Source: Filibacter tadaridae
GTDB taxonomy: Bacteria; Bacillota; Bacilli; Bacillales_A; Planococcaceae
NCBI RefSeq assembly: GCF_900609045.1
Contig: NZ_UXAV01000044.1
Location: 124,001 to 188,000, forward strand
Direction of reading: 5' to 3'
DNA: 64,000 nucleotides
Positions 54,137-64,000 of the stretch are shown here, one piece after another. Positions within the stretch are counted from its first letter, which is position 1, and each line of letters starts with the position of its first letter. Under the pieces are notes generated by a model that saw only the letters and a list, made by a program, of their open reading frames with translations, made no database searches and was not told the origin of the DNA. The translations under genes and the position numbers were made by a program.

Positions 54137-55279
54137 TCATTTCGCAAGTCTGTTCACGATTTCCGCTGTTTTTTCGGCTGCTTCTTTCACGCTTGTCCTA
54201 TCAAGTCCCAAGCCGAAACTGAATCGGACCGAGTTACGTAATCTTGGGGAGCCTTCTCCGAACATCGCAGTAAGAACATGGGAAGGATCCAGTGAACCTG
54301 CGGAACATGCGGAGCCGCTTGATACGGCAACACCAGCCATATCCAAATTGACAAGAAGTGATTCAATTTCCGTTCCTGGGAAACTAATATTGACTACGTG
54401 CGGAAGTCTTGCCGCGTTTTGCACATGGACTTCATAATCGACGCCTTGCTCGTCAAATACGTCCGTCAAAATAGACGTGTAAGCGGCATAGGCTGTTTTC
54501 TTATCGTCAATTGTCTGTTGGGCAATTTTAACAGCTTCTGCAAAAGCCACGATTGCGGGAATATTTTCAGTGCCAGCACGCCGTTTTCGTTCTTGCCCTC
54601 CACCGAATAGGCGTGGGGAAGTTTCAATCCCTTTGCGTTGGTAAAGAAAACCGACACCTTTTGGACCGTTCAATTTATGTGCGGAAACAGATAATAAATC
54701 AACACCCAAGTCACGGACGTCGATTGAAACGATACCATATGCTTGAACAGCGTCCGTATGGAATACAGCTTGATGCTCATTCAATAATTGCCCAATTTCA
54801 CGGATGGGTTGCATCGAACCAACCTCATTATTCCCGAACATGATGGAGACAAGTATGGTTTCTGCTGTCAATGCAGCTTTCACTTGCTGTTGACTGATTT
54901 GCCCGTTTTCATCCACATCCAAATAAGTTACATCATAGCCAAGTGACTCTAGCTGTTTACACGAATGTAGAACAGCGTGATGCTCGATTTTCGTTGTAAT
55001 AATATGATTCCCTTTCTGTTTCATCGCCATTGCTGTCCCAAAAATCGCGTTGTTGTCCGCTTCTGTACCACCTGAAGTGAAGATGATTTCTGAAGGGTCC
55101 GCTTTGATGGACAGGGCGAATACTTTCCGGGCGTCATCCAGCCACTTTCGCGCTTCCCTGCCATAACTGTGAATACTGGAGGGATTTCCGAATGTAGATT
55201 CAAGTACTTTTATATAAGTATCGGCAACAACGGGATGAACCGGTGTTGTCGCTGCATGGTCCAAGTAGATTGTTTTCAT
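54137..55279 (-). CDS. yrvO: Cysteine desulfurase (YrvO type)
   Basis: The 380-residue PLP enzyme has DHAATTPVHP at the start, the PLP lysine in SVSAHKLNGPKG, and the catalytic Cys in SSGSACSAGSLDPSHVL. It is the dedicated sulfur donor for MnmA, as in B. subtilis. Between it and cymR lies a 190-bp dispersed repeat, so its promoter may be in the repeat or it may be read from cymR. Confidence 0.93.
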   Translation of the reverse strand: MKTIYLDHAATTPVHPVVADTYIKVLESTFGNPSSIHSYGREARKWLDDARKVFALSIKADPSEIIFTSGGTEADNNAIFGTAMAMKQKGNHIITTKIEHHAVLHSCKQLESLGYDVTYLDVDENGQISQQQVKAALTAETILVSIMFGNNEVGSMQPIREIGQLLNEHQAVFHTDAVQAYGIVSIDVRDLGVDLLSVSAHKLNGPKGVGFLYQRKGIETSPRLFGGGQERKRRAGTENIPAIVAFAEAVKIAQQTIDDKKTAYAAYTSILTDVFDEQGVDYEVHVQNAARLPHVVNISFPGTEIESLLVNLDMAGVAVSSGSACSAGSLDPSHVLTAMFGEGSPRLRNSVRFSFGLGLDRTSVKEAAEKTAEIVNRLAK

Positions 55280-55293
55280 CGTAAGGCTCCTAT

Positions 55294-55487
55294 CAATCGC
55301 GTCTCGGCGTGATTGCGTCCAGATTTTGAATTGAGCTTGCTCAATTAATTCCCTTCAAAATCTGTGACATCCGCCGGAGGCTTTAACTTGATTCAGCAGG
55401 GGTTTGAACCTACACTGAATTGAATGTATATCTAGCATTCATACCGCCACTTATGGAAGTAGCGGACTTCTGCTGAATTAAGTTAAA
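55294..55487 (+). repeat. Dispersed repeat of about 190 bp beside nifS-type gene, copy 2
   Basis: Direct repeat of 49376-49566, high similarity by eye. Its right end, TTCTGCTGAATTAAGTTAAAT, includes the stop codon of cymR. TTAACTTGATTCAGCAG and CTGCTGAATTAAGTTAA form an inverted repeat. Confidence 0.8.
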
Positions 55488-55902
55488 TATAAAACATATA
55501 GCTATCAGGTTCTGTCATTTTTTCGGATTCCATCAGATCTGCAATCGTTGTAGTGTCAAGCACGCTTCGTACTGCCTCCCCAATTCGTTTCCATAGTTCC
55601 TGTTGGGGCATATCGGTTTCATCCAACCCTTCCACGAGTTGAATGGGGCCTTCCAAAATACGAATTACATCACCCGCTGTTATTTCCGTGGGCGGTTTCG
55701 CAAGTTTATAGCCACCATAAGCACCTCTGACACTTTTAACGATGCCATTATTACGAAGTGGTGGTATCAATTGTTCTAAATAGGCTTCGGATAAGTTTTG
55801 CTCTTCCGCAATTTTACGGAGTGGAATAGGACCTTCTCCGAACTTGCTGCCAAGTTCGACGATGATTGTCAGCCCGTATCTCCCTCTAGTCGATATTTTC
55901 AC
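55483..55902 (-). CDS. cymR: Rrf2-family regulator CymR
   Basis: A 139-residue Rrf2 regulator, MKISTRGRYGLTIIVELGSK at the start, winged helix IAEEQNLSEAYLEQLIPPL, and GAYGGYKLAKPPTEITAGDV. There are no cysteine clusters, as in CymR. In B. subtilis CymR with CysK represses cysteine genes. The last codon and stop lie in the dispersed repeat. It is divergent from rarA. Confidence 0.92.
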   Translation of the reverse strand: MKISTRGRYGLTIIVELGSKFGEGPIPLRKIAEEQNLSEAYLEQLIPPLRNNGIVKSVRGAYGGYKLAKPPTEITAGDVIRILEGPIQLVEGLDETDMPQQELWKRIGEAVRSVLDTTTIADLMESEKMTEPDSYMFYI

Positions 55903-56033
55903 GATGAATCCCGTCCTTTTCTAACGATTGCTACAGAATAGTATAGCATAATGAGGGCGTTCGCTCCCCGAAAATGATTTCTCATCTACCAAAGTGTATA
56001 ATAAAAGAACTGTTGTACGTAGGAGGGATACAT

Positions 56034-57320
56034 TTGCAAAACGAACCACTTGCTTTTCGCATGCGACCTAGAAATATAGATGAAATTGCTGGACAGAAAG
56101 AAATCATCGGAGAAAAAACGGCGCTTTACAGGATGATTAAAAACGGTCATGTCCCTTCAATGTTATTATACGGGGAACCGGGCATCGGTAAAACATCACT
56201 TGCTCACGCAATCGCAGGTACGAGTAATTTGCCTTTCATCGCATTGAATGCGACCGTCTCAGGTAAAAAGGATATCGAAGGCGTTGTCGCTGAATCTCGT
56301 ATTACCGGAAAAGTATTGTTATTTTTGGATGAAATCCATCGTTTCAATAAATTACAGCAAGATACACTTCTACCTCATGTCGAAAGTGGCGCGATTGTCC
56401 TGATTGGTGCGACTACCGAAAACCCTTACCATGACGTCAATCCTGCGATACGGTCACGCTGCGGGGAAATACGGCAAATGACGCGCCTAGAACCAGAGGA
56501 TTTGCTGGCCGTTCTTAAAAGGGCCATGTCGGAAGAAGAACGCGGACTAGGGAAGATTTCCATTGAAATTTCAGAGGAACAGCTAGTAAGGATCGCAGAA
56601 GGCGTAAACGGAGATGCACGAAAGGCGTTAACCGTTCTTGAGTCAGTTGTAGCTGCCAGTGATGAACTAGACGGAAGACTAGTTGTTGAAGATTGGCTCA
56701 TCGATAATTTACTCGGCCGAATTGGGTTATTCGGCGATAAAAAAGGCTCTCATTTTTATAATCTACTATCCGCACTCCAAAAGTCTGTGCGCGGCAGTGA
56801 TGTGAATGCAGCTCTCTATTACCTTGCAAACCTGCTTGAAATCGGTGACCTTGTCGCCGTTACTAGACGGTTACTTGTCATGAGCTATGAAGATATTGGA
56901 CTCGCAAATCCCGAGATAGGACCACATGTACTAGCAGCAACCGATGCGGCAATGCGACTTGGTATGCCTGAAGCACGAATCCCACTCGCAAATGCCGTCA
57001 TCGAAATGTGCCTAGCTTCAAAATCAAACTCCGCCTACAAAGCGTTTGACGCAGCCGTTAGAGCTATCAATGAAGGGAAAATCGGCGATATTCCCCCTCA
57101 TTTAAGGGATACGCATTACGCAGGCGCAGCCGACCTTGGGCATGTGGGCTACAAATACCCCCATGACACGCCAATCGGTTCCTTCGGCGGTTGGGTTAAC
57201 CAGTCTTATTTACCCGACAAAGTCCAGGGCGCAGAGTTTTATAAACCCATCTTAGCTGGCGATGAAAAAAAATTGGCCGGTATATACGAAAAGTTGAAAG
57301 AGTTTCGAAGAGTGAAATAA
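56034..57320 (+). CDS. rarA: Replication-associated recombination protein RarA
   Basis: A 428-residue AAA+ ATPase: PLAFRMRPRNIDEIAGQKEI, Walker A GEPGIGKTSLAHA, Walker B LFLDEIHRFNK, sensor region IGATTENPY, and a C-terminal clamp-loader-like tetramerisation domain. It acts at stalled forks. A TTG start at 56034 follows GTAGGAGGGATACAT; the longer frame to 55974 is not supported. Confidence 0.93.
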   Translation: MQNEPLAFRMRPRNIDEIAGQKEIIGEKTALYRMIKNGHVPSMLLYGEPGIGKTSLAHAIAGTSNLPFIALNATVSGKKDIEGVVAESRITGKVLLFLDEIHRFNKLQQDTLLPHVESGAIVLIGATTENPYHDVNPAIRSRCGEIRQMTRLEPEDLLAVLKRAMSEEERGLGKISIEISEEQLVRIAEGVNGDARKALTVLESVVAASDELDGRLVVEDWLIDNLLGRIGLFGDKKGSHFYNLLSALQKSVRGSDVNAALYYLANLLEIGDLVAVTRRLLVMSYEDIGLANPEIGPHVLAATDAAMRLGMPEARIPLANAVIEMCLASKSNSAYKAFDAAVRAINEGKIGDIPPHLRDTHYAGAADLGHVGYKYPHDTPIGSFGGWVNQSYLPDKVQGAEFYKPILAGDEKKLAGIYEKLKEFRRVK

Positions 57321-57363
57321 CAATTACACACTGACTGCAATGACGATTCGTTAATTCATCTAA

Positions 57364-57392
57364 AAAACCAACCACACAAAATGGTTGGTTTT
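57364..57392. terminator. Terminator after rarA
   Basis: AAAACCAACCA-CACAAAA-TGGTTGGTTTT, a perfect stem; serves rarA and the convergent Yip1-family gene. Confidence 0.88.
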
Positions 57393-57418
57393 ATTTTCGT
57401 TTTTCGTTGTCACTTCGT

Positions 57419-58045
57419 TCACATGAAGATAAAAGGGACAATGAAAACACTTAATACGAGAACGATTGCGACAAAAGGAATGAACATTGTCAATAAGCTT
57501 TTCCAGGCCGAAAAACGATGCGCTTCAGCGATTGCAAAAATAGTGATGACAAAAGTCCAAATCCCAGTAACGATTGCAACAAAACCACTGATAAATAACC
57601 AGATTATTTGTGTCCGTGAAAAATCGTACTCTTCAGTAAACATGCCCCCACCAAGAATGGCTATATCAACAAGCCAAATTAAAGAAACTAACAGGTATGG
57701 AATTTTGGATATTGCAGTAGCCATTTTAAGCTCATCGAAACCCCCGCTTCCACCAATCCATGTACCAACAATGTAGGAAATGCCCGACCCAATCCACCAA
57801 CTAAGAAGACCAAGTAACGGCCCCATTATCAGCGCGAGAATGAAGATAGTTGGCAAAGATATGGAATCGCCTAAGTTATTGCTTGTTGCTCCGTCAAGCA
57901 TCTGGGGAATGCCTGCAAGCAAAGCAAGAATGACCGCAAATTTCATCGGCTTCGTGTTGATTGCGTATCGTACAGTTTCCCTTGGTCTGACCCAAATGGT
58001 TAGCCATGGGTTTAGTTGTTTCTCTTCTATTCTATTTCCCTCCAA
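57419..58045 (-). CDS. Yip1-family membrane protein
   Basis: A 208-residue protein with an N-terminal cytoplasmic segment (LNPWLTIWVRPRETVRYAIN) and five predicted helices beginning near residue 33, the usual bacterial Yip1 layout. The function is unknown. A TTG start at 58045 follows AAAGGAGCTGGAATT. It stands alone between rarA and tcdA. B. subtilis has no such gene here, so it is an insertion in the conserved order. Confidence 0.75.
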   Translation of the reverse strand: MEGNRIEEKQLNPWLTIWVRPRETVRYAINTKPMKFAVILALLAGIPQMLDGATSNNLGDSISLPTIFILALIMGPLLGLLSWWIGSGISYIVGTWIGGSGGFDELKMATAISKIPYLLVSLIWLVDIAILGGGMFTEEYDFSRTQIIWLFISGFVAIVTGIWTFVITIFAIAEAHRFSAWKSLLTMFIPFVAIVLVLSVFIVPFIFM

Positions 58046-58298
58046 AATTCCAGCTCCTTTTCTTAATGGATATACCTTTTACTATTGTTGTTGCATTAAA
58101 AATGCCATTGAAAACGCTGCGGCGCTTCGTGGATGCCCACGCTTTATTTATATGGAAAGATAATTATTCAACCTATATCCCATTCAGTTATCATATTAAT
58201 AACCTATATTATGTATGCGTTATCAATGATGGAAGTGCAATAGTTCCCCCATTAGCTAAATTTGAGGACAAAGGCTACGCTGATCCATAAAAAAAATA

Positions 58299-58337
58299 CC
58301 TACAGCTAAAACAACTTTGGGCTGTTTTAGCTGTAGG
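58299..58337. terminator. Terminator after tcdA
   Basis: CCTACAGCTAAAACA pairs perfectly with TGTTTTAGCTGTAGG. It lies 15 bases after the tcdA stop. Confidence 0.9.
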
Positions 58338-58351
58338 CATTGCCAAAAACG

Positions 58352-59125
58352 TCACATGACGCGTTTATCTTTTACACGGGTAACCGGAATATCCGCGACT
58401 ATATCATTCATGACCCAGCTGGCGCAGACGAGTCCTGCGACTGAAGGGACAAATGCGTTCGATGCGGGTGGCAATTGCGCTTTACGTATGAACGCATCTG
58501 ACTTGCCTACCGTATCGACAACTTCTTGGCGGATGACGATTGGGCTTTCATCTGAAAAGACGACTGGTACGCCTTTCGTTATCCCTTCTTTACGCAGACG
58601 AGTACGGATCATTTTCGCAATTGGATCTGTATGCGTCTTCGAGATATCTGCAATTTGGAAACGCGTAGGATCCATTTTGTTTGCAGCACCCATGCTTGAA
58701 ATGATTTTCACTCCGCGTGCAACACACTCTTTTATTAAATGAATCTTGTAAATAATCGTATCGGATGCATCGATAACATAATCAGGTTTGTAGCTGAAGA
58801 ATTCTTCAGACGTCTCATCCGTATAAAACATATGAAGCGGAATGACTTCGCAATCGACATTGATGTCTGCAATGCGCTCTTGCATCACTTCCGTTTTCGA
58901 CCGACCGATTGTAGATAGATTTGCGACAAGTTGACGGTTGATATTCGTAATGTCGACTGTATCTTTGTCTACTAAAATAATTCGGCCGATGCCGCTTCTA
59001 GCACATGCTTCCGCCGCAAACGAACCAACTCCCCCAACGCCGAGAATGGCAACCGTCATCCCTTGCATTCGTTTTACGCCTTCTGTTCCTATCGCTAACT
59101 CATTTCTTGAAAATTGGTGTAACAA
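58352..59125 (-). CDS. tcdA: tRNA threonylcarbamoyladenosine dehydratase
   Basis: A 257-residue E1-like enzyme: VAILGVGGVGSFAAEACARS GIGR binds ATP, followed by ILVDKDTVDITNINRQLVA and a late VPSVAGLVCASWV. It cyclises t6A in tRNA to ct6A. The gene is next to the 6S RNA gene and aspS, the same as yrvM in B. subtilis. Confidence 0.93.
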   Translation of the reverse strand: MLHQFSRNELAIGTEGVKRMQGMTVAILGVGGVGSFAAEACARSGIGRIILVDKDTVDITNINRQLVANLSTIGRSKTEVMQERIADINVDCEVIPLHMFYTDETSEEFFSYKPDYVIDASDTIIYKIHLIKECVARGVKIISSMGAANKMDPTRFQIADISKTHTDPIAKMIRTRLRKEGITKGVPVVFSDESPIVIRQEVVDTVGKSDAFIRKAQLPPASNAFVPSVAGLVCASWVMNDIVADIPVTRVKDKRVM

Positions 59126-59164
59126 AGTAATTCAACCCTTTCGAAAACTGTGATTTTTCCCAAT

Positions 59165-59196
59165 AAAAAACCTCTCCGCACGTACACGAGAGAGGT
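59165..59196 (-). terminator. Terminator of the 6S RNA transcript
   Basis: ACCTCTC pairs with GAGAGGT around a 13-base loop; TTTTTTATT follows on the minus strand. Confidence 0.8.
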
Positions 59197-59221
59197 ATGT
59201 AGTCAATTAATGATTGATGTA

Positions 59222-59412
59222 ATAAGGAACAAATCCCGATTGTGCCGTCTTTGTAGTATCGTTTTGAACCCGCACTCAGCAGGTGGGTGCCCTATTCAAT
59301 TACTTTGACGTCCCATTGAAGGGCTTGCCATCCTAATCGAAATATAGGTTCCCGACGATATTATGTTCGGTCAAAACTGATTGGCAAATAACGAACACTT
59401 CAGGATTTGTAT
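59222..59412 (-). ncRNA. bsrA: 6S RNA (6S-1/bsrA type)
   Basis: About 190 nt between aspS and tcdA, the location of bsrA in B. subtilis. On the minus strand the 5' end AAATCCTGAAGTGTT pairs with the 3' CGGGATTT to close a long helix, with an internal open region as expected for RNA polymerase binding. A sigma-A promoter lies just upstream. 6S RNA holds sigma-A polymerase in stationary phase. Confidence 0.85.
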
Positions 59413-59419
59413 TAACTTC

Positions 59420-59448
59420 ATCTTATCATATCTCTTATATTAGTTCAA
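59420..59448 (-). promoter_or_regulatory. Promoter of 6S RNA
   Basis: TTGAAC (59448-59443), 17-base spacer, TAAGAT (59425-59420), placing the start near 59412. Confidence 0.7.
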
Positions 59449-59495
59449 TAGTAAAGTTGAACAAATTTTCAGTTCTATTTCAGATCCATCTTTTT

Positions 59496-61259
59496 TCAAG
59501 CTTTCTTTGCTGCAATCCGTATGCCCAATTCTGCAAGTTGTGCATCATCCACTTGGTCCGGCGCTGAAGTTAGCAAGCAGCTTGCGCTAGCTGTTTTCGG
59601 AAATGCGATGGTATCCCGTAAGTTGGTTGAACCTGACAGCAACATGACAATTCGATCGAGTCCGAAAGCAATACCGCCGTGTGGAGGCGTACCATAATCG
59701 AATGCATCAAGAAGGAAACCGAATTGTTCCCTAGCCTGCTCTTCGCTGAATCCAAGCGCTTTGAACATTTTCTCTTGCACATCACGTTTGTAAATGCGGA
59801 GCGATCCCCCACCAAGCTCATAACCGTTTAACACAAGGTCATACGCTTGTGCTTTAACTGTTTGGGGACTTGATACAAGTTCTTCTACATCTGACGGCAT
59901 CGTGAATGGATGATGCGCCGCGTAATAACGTTCATCTTCTTCGTCATATTCAAACAATGGCCAATCCGTCACCCATAGGAAATTGAATTGTGTCTCATCA
60001 ATGAGCCCTTGGTCTTTTCCAAGTTTTGAACGAAGCGCGCCTAATGCGTCAGCTACTACATTTCTCTTGTCTGCAACGAACAATAGCAAATCGCCTGCTT
60101 CAGCATTCGCAATTGTTTTCAATGAATTGCCTGCATCGCCTTCAAAGAATTTCGCAATCGGGCCTTTCAAGCCTTCTGCATCTACTTTCAACCATGCAAG
60201 ACCTTTCGCTCCATAACGTGAGGCGAATTCGCCGAGTGCATCGATGTCTTTGCGTGAATAGCCATCTGCCGCCCCTTTTACGTTAATGAGTTTCACTTGT
60301 CCGCCATTTTCGACAGCACCTGCAAATACTTTGAACGCCGAGTCTTTCACCACTTCAGATGCATCGATCAATTCAAGGCCGAAACGAGTATCGGGTTTAT
60401 CCGAACCGAAGCGGGCCATCGCTTCATCGTACGGAAGACGTTTGAATGGAATTTCAACATCGATTCCTTTTACATCTTTCATGACTTTCTTCATCAAACG
60501 CTCATTCAATTCAATAATGTCTTCGATCGACATGAAACTCATTTCCATATCGATTTGAGTGAATTCCGGCTGGCGGTCCGCACGAAGGTCTTCATCGCGG
60601 AAACAGCGGGCAATTTGGTAATAGCGATCAAAGCCGGAAACCATCAGCATCTGTTTGAACAGTTGCGGAGATTGCGGCAAAGCATAGAACTCACCTTCAT
60701 GAACACGGCTTGGTACGAGGTAATCGCGTGCGCCTTCAGGTGTCGATTTTGTCAAAATTGGCGTTTCCACTTCTAGAAAACCTTCTGTATCCAAAAAGTT
60801 ACGGACCGTTTTCGTAATATCCGAACGCATTTTGAACGTTTTCGCAAGCTGCGGACGACGGAGGTCTAGGTATCTGTATTTCAGTCTGATTTCTTCACCC
60901 ACATCTGTATCGTCTTCAATGATAAATGGCGGGTTCTTTGCTTCGTTGACAATGATTAGGTTTTCAACTTGGATTTCGATCGCGCCTGTCTTCATGTTCG
61001 CGTTTTTTTGCTGTTCTTGGCGTTCAATCACTTTACCCGTCATTTCGATGACAAATTCATTGCGCAATTTGTCTGCAATAGCTAACGCTTCACTTGAAAT
61101 TGCGGGGTTAAATACCGCTTGCACAATTCCTGAACGATCCCGTACATCGACGAATATAAGGCCCCCGAGATCTCTTCTTTTTTGCACCCATCCTTGTAAT
61201 GTGATTGTTTCCCCGATTTGTTGTTCTGTTAGGTCATCGCAATAATGTGTCCGCTGCAT
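59496..61259 (-). CDS. aspS: Aspartyl-tRNA synthetase
   Basis: A 587-residue class II enzyme: N-terminal anticodon OB fold ([20 protein letters not shown]), central catalytic domain with [20 protein letters not shown] and GAD insertion, and motif 3 [12 protein letters not shown]. Start at 61259 is nine bases after AGGCGG; the ATG at 61268 is on the site. It follows hisS by about 20 bases, so both are under the T-box leader upstream of hisS. Confidence 0.96.
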   Translation of the reverse strand: MQRTHYCDDLTEQQIGETITLQGWVQKRRDLGGLIFVDVRDRSGIVQAVFNPAISSEALAIADKLRNEFVIEMTGKVIERQEQQKNANMKTGAIEIQVENLIIVNEAKNPPFIIEDDTDVGEEIRLKYRYLDLRRPQLAKTFKMRSDITKTVRNFLDTEGFLEVETPILTKSTPEGARDYLVPSRVHEGEFYALPQSPQLFKQMLMVSGFDRYYQIARCFRDEDLRADRQPEFTQIDMEMSFMSIEDIIELNERLMKKVMKDVKGIDVEIPFKRLPYDEAMARFGSDKPDTRFGLELIDASEVVKDSAFKVFAGAVENGGQVKLINVKGAADGYSRKDIDALGEFASRYGAKGLAWLKVDAEGLKGPIAKFFEGDAGNSLKTIANAEAGDLLLFVADKRNVVADALGALRSKLGKDQGLIDETQFNFLWVTDWPLFEYDEEDERYYAAHHPFTMPSDVEELVSSPQTVKAQAYDLVLNGYELGGGSLRIYKRDVQEKMFKALGFSEEQAREQFGFLLDAFDYGTPPHGGIAFGLDRIVMLLSGSTNLRDTIAFPKTASASCLLTSAPDQVDDAQLAELGIRIAAKKA

Positions 61260-61278
61260 TGCCTTCATCCGCCTTTCG

Positions 61279-62553
61279 TTATCTCGTTGTGTTTTTTATA
61301 ATTTTTTCTACAAGTTCGCCGACAGGCACTTTTTCTTGTGTGCCGTCCGCCATGATTTTTAATTGGACTGCACCTTCAGTCACTTCATCTTCACCGATGA
61401 TTACAACCATACGGGCCTGTAGTCTATCCGCTGACTTCATTTGTGCTTTCAATTTACGATCCATATAATCCAAATCCGTACGAATCCCGGCTGCCCGAAG
61501 TTCGTTTAATAATTTAAAACCTGGTCGTCGGGCAGTTTCACCGAGTGTGATGATATATACATCAAGTGTTGGTTCGTCTGCGAATATCTTACTTTCCGCT
61601 TCCATCGCAAGAAGTAAGCGTTCAATACTCATGGCGAAGCCAATTCCCGGTGCTGAAGGACCGCCGATTTCTTCTGCGAGTCCGTTATATCTTCCCCCGC
61701 CGCAAAGCGTTGTAATCGCTCCGAATCCTTCTGAAGTACTCATGATTTCAAAAGCAGTGTGGTTGTAATAATCAAGTCCGCGAACGAGGTTCGGGTCTAC
61801 TTCGTAGTCGATTCCCGCATCTTCGAGAAAGCTTTTCACACTTTCAAAATAGCTTGCAGATTCTTCATTCAAATAATCCGCCAATGATGGTGCTGAAGCG
61901 ATAAGCGGGTTTCCGCTGTCCACTTTACAATCCAATATTCGCAATGGGTTCTTTTCTAGTCTCGTCTGGCAGTCCGGGCAGAACTGATCAATATGTGGAT
62001 TGAAATGTGAGACGAGCGCTTCTTTATGTGCCGCTCTACACTCCTTGTCTCCCAGTGAATTGATAACAAGTTTCAGCTTTGTCAATCCGACACGCTTGTA
62101 AACGTCTAGTGCAAGCGAAATCACTTCAGCATCGATTGCGGGATCTGCACTGCCGATCGCTTCAGCACCAAACTGTACAAATTGGCGATAACGCCCGGCT
62201 TGTTGACGTTCATAACGGAACATGGGTCCTGTGTAGAATAGCTTGACGGGCTGATCTGGATAACCGAACATTTTGTGTTCTACAAATGAACGAACAACCG
62301 GAGCGGTACCTTCAGGACGTAGTGTCATCGAACGATCGCCTTTGTCTGTGAATGTGTACATCTCTTTTTGGACGATATCCGTCGTATCCCCGACTAATCG
62401 TTGGAAAAGCTCTGTTTGTTCGAATATAGGTGTACGAATTTCTTTATAACGATACACATCACATGCTTCCAGTATCACTTTTTCAACTTGTTGCCACTTC
62501 CATGTTTCAGACGGTAGAATGTCTTGTGTTCCTCTAGGCACTTTAAAAATCAT
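61279..62553 (-). CDS. hisS: Histidyl-tRNA synthetase
   Basis: A 424-residue class II enzyme starting [20 protein letters not shown], with motif 2 [20 protein letters not shown], the histidine motif [14 protein letters not shown] and a C-terminal anticodon domain. It lies downstream of a T-box leader and leads the hisS-aspS pair, as in B. subtilis. Confidence 0.96.
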   Translation of the reverse strand: MIFKVPRGTQDILPSETWKWQQVEKVILEACDVYRYKEIRTPIFEQTELFQRLVGDTTDIVQKEMYTFTDKGDRSMTLRPEGTAPVVRSFVEHKMFGYPDQPVKLFYTGPMFRYERQQAGRYRQFVQFGAEAIGSADPAIDAEVISLALDVYKRVGLTKLKLVINSLGDKECRAAHKEALVSHFNPHIDQFCPDCQTRLEKNPLRILDCKVDSGNPLIASAPSLADYLNEESASYFESVKSFLEDAGIDYEVDPNLVRGLDYYNHTAFEIMSTSEGFGAITTLCGGGRYNGLAEEIGGPSAPGIGFAMSIERLLLAMEAESKIFADEPTLDVYIITLGETARRPGFKLLNELRAAGIRTDLDYMDRKLKAQMKSADRLQARMVVIIGEDEVTEGAVQLKIMADGTQEKVPVGELVEKIIKNTTR

Positions 62554-62577
62554 TTGACTACAGCTCCTTTTTAAAAA

Positions 62578-62855
62578 TAGAAAAAGACCCCCATCCCTTG
62601 CCTATGCAAGGGACGAGAGCCTTTGTAAGCTTCCGCGGTTCCACCCAAATTGACGCATACAACATTAGCGCCCACTTCGTTTCCGGATAACGACCGGCTC
62701 CGTCCACACCTACTGAAAGAATTTTGTTCAGCATGGAACCTCGATGGTGTTTTTCATCATTTGCTTCTGTAGGATGGATTTCAGCCACGTCCTTCCCTCT
62801 CTTATCAGCAAGCCTAACAATTACTTTCCACGTCATTGGCAATTTCGTTTAATCG
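62578..62855 (-). ncRNA. T-box leader of hisS-aspS
   Basis: The conserved GGGTGGAACCGCGG (minus strand, about 62634-62647) precedes a terminator CGTCCCTTGC-ATAG-GCAAGGGATG followed by TTTTTC near 62580. Upstream stems are present, including an AGTAG box. The specifier (Asp or His) could not be read reliably. It would allow read-through into hisS-aspS when the cognate tRNA is uncharged. Confidence 0.88.
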
Positions 62856-62866
62856 ATTACCCATTA

Positions 62867-62894
62867 TATTAATGATTGCCTCACATAGTGTCAA
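62867..62894 (-). promoter_or_regulatory. Promoter of the hisS T-box
   Basis: TTGACA (62894-62889), 16-base spacer, TAATAT (62872-62867), with an overlapping TATAAT three bases on. Confidence 0.7.
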
Positions 62895-62960
62895 CCTTTT
62901 TCGATTAAATGTAGTTTTTTAGTCGAAAAACTTTTACAATGGCTATAGGGGGGTGATTGC

Positions 62961-64000
62961 TTGAAGAAAACAGGGAAATGGATACTAGCATTTATTCTTC
63001 TATTTACCTTCGTTTTTGATATGCCACGTACATATGCGCAAGCAGAAACAGTTGTTGTCGATACGGAATCTCTTCATATTCGTTCGGGACCAGGTCTAAC
63101 TCATCGCGTCACAGGTTCTCTTAAGAACGGTGAACGTGTCAATGTACTAGCTGCGTCAGGTGATTGGCTACAAATCCAGTCTGAACACCACGAAGGGTGG
63201 ATTGCATCGTGGTTGACTTCATCCGACAGCACAGCTGAAATAACAGTTTTAGAAATACTTTCACGTGTGGATGGACTGAACGTCAGGGCTACGCCTACTA
63301 CTGGCTCTGCAGTCCTTGCCAGAATGAATGCGGGCGATAAAGCCATTATGACTGGACAAGATGGGCAGTGGGCAGCGATTGAATTCAATGGTATCGCTGG
63401 TTGGGTTCACACAGATTACATTACGGAAACAGCCATGCCAACAGTAACGCAAACAGAAGAAAAACATGCGATTACATCCAAGGAACCTCAGTCTTTCACA
63501 GTTGCCGTAAATGCATTAAACGTTAGGAAAAAAGCGGATTTGTCTTCAAAGCGTATTGCTTTAATCCAGCAAGGAGAAACCTATGCCATTAAAGAAATAA
63601 ACGGTAATTGGGTTCGAATTTCAATCGGAGGCGGGAAAACAGGTTGGGTTTACTCGTTTCACGGTACACTCTCGACGAATAATCTACAATCAACTTCGCC
63701 GGATGCCGAAAAAACAACGACAGTGACCATCCTCACAAACGGGACAAACCTTCGTGAAGCGCCAACGACTTCTTCACAAATCGTAACACGGGCGGATGCG
63801 GGAGAAAAATTGACCGTTATTAAAGAAGCAGATGATTGGTATGAGGTCTCTTTACCAAGTGGTGAAACAGCTTTTGTGGCAAACTGGGTTGTTTCAACAG
63901 ATGAAGAAGAAGTCCCTCTGGCAAAACCAACTAAAAAGGAGAAAAAAGCACGAGTTCCCGGTACATTAAAGGGACTTACAATCGTTATTGACCCCGGACA
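62961..64000 (+). CDS. SH3-domain N-acetylmuramoyl-L-alanine amidase, 5' part (YrvJ-like)
   Basis: A TTG at 62961 with GGGGGGTGATTGC before it opens a frame running off the right edge (346 codons seen). It has a signal peptide (MKKTGKWILAFILLFTFVFD, cleavage near YAQA), then four bacterial SH3 repeats (each with the pattern LNVRxxPxxxSxVxxxxxxGxxxxVxxxxxxWxxI, for example SLHIRSGPGLTHRVTGSL and LNVRATPTTGSAVL), and the first residues of an amidase_3 domain (GLTIVIDPG, the zinc motif following beyond the edge). It cleaves peptidoglycan side chains; B. subtilis yrvJ lies in the same place. Confidence 0.88.
   Translation, partial: MKKTGKWILAFILLFTFVFDMPRTYAQAETVVVDTESLHIRSGPGLTHRVTGSLKNGERVNVLAASGDWLQIQSEHHEGWIASWLTSSDSTAEITVLEILSRVDGLNVRATPTTGSAVLARMNAGDKAIMTGQDGQWAAIEFNGIAGWVHTDYITETAMPTVTQTEEKHAITSKEPQSFTVAVNALNVRKKADLSSKRIALIQQGETYAIKEINGNWVRISIGGGKTGWVYSFHGTLSTNNLQSTSPDAEKTTTVTILTNGTNLREAPTTSSQIVTRADAGEKLTVIKEADDWYEVSLPSGETAFVANWVVSTDEEEVPLAKPTKKEKKARVPGTLKGLTIVIDPG

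Noticed and set aside
58066..58290. Plus-strand frame of about 74 codons between the Yip1-family gene and tcdA
   Set aside because: No ribosome binding site and it overlaps the promoter side of the minus-strand gene; no family recognised.
62558..62842. Minus-strand frame of 94 codons before hisS
   Set aside because: It lies wholly in the T-box leader and is not preceded by a translation signal.

Overview
The window looks like chromosomal DNA of a low-GC, endospore-forming Firmicute of the Planococcaceae, most like Sporosarcina. Spore genes (gpr, spoIIP, an uninterrupted sigK) and competence genes (comEA, comEB, comEC) are present. The right half follows the Bacillus subtilis gene order from rpsT and holA through comEC-yqeM-rsfS-yqeK-nadD-yqeI-aroE-yqeH-yqeG, then mtnN-yrrS-greA-udk-yrrM-mltG-yrzB-ruvX-ireB-alaS, then recD2-TPR-mnmA-nifS-cymR-rarA, then tcdA-6S RNA-aspS-hisS and an SH3-domain amidase. 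The genus is an inference from gene content and order; no 16S rRNA gene lies in the window.

Positions 1 to about 27,150 are accessory. From the left they hold: the first 25 codons of alanine dehydrogenase; a GntR regulator, amidohydrolase and sodium:solute symporter set; an ABC-2 exporter with a LytTR regulator and a DUF3021 membrane protein; a HepT/MntA-like pair; small membrane proteins; a GNAT acetyltransferase; an alpha/beta hydrolase; an EamA transporter; a PAP2 phosphatase; a MacB/FtsX-type ABC pair; a second ABC exporter beside a small secreted protein; and an NprR-like cell-cell signalling locus made of a helix-turn-helix/TPR receptor and a 43-residue secreted peptide precursor. The receptor carries one in-frame TAA between its DNA-binding and TPR parts. 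Between these genes lie decayed coding fragments and dispersed repeats.

Positions 27,190 to 64,000 are mostly conserved housekeeping genes, largely on the minus strand, in tight operons with overlapping stops and starts. RNA control is visible: T-box leaders precede alaS and hisS-aspS, and a 6S RNA gene lies between aspS and tcdA. Several short genes were found by eye, including a 26-residue membrane peptide next to sigK and a 43-residue membrane protein next to a repeat.

At least four families of dispersed repeats are present in two copies each: a structured element of about 156 bp resembling bcr1 of the B. cereus group (10264-10420 and 17961-18116), a MITE-like element with terminal inverted repeats (26989-27151 and 41433-41546), an element of about 190 bp beside alaS and nifS (49376-49566 and 55294-55487), and a degenerate repeat with a coding-like frame (18146-18245 and 22549-22648). 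The items most worth a second look are the receptor/peptide locus, the bcr1-like element with compensatory stem changes, the secreted protein beside its ABC exporter, and the missing standard start codon of full-length comEC.
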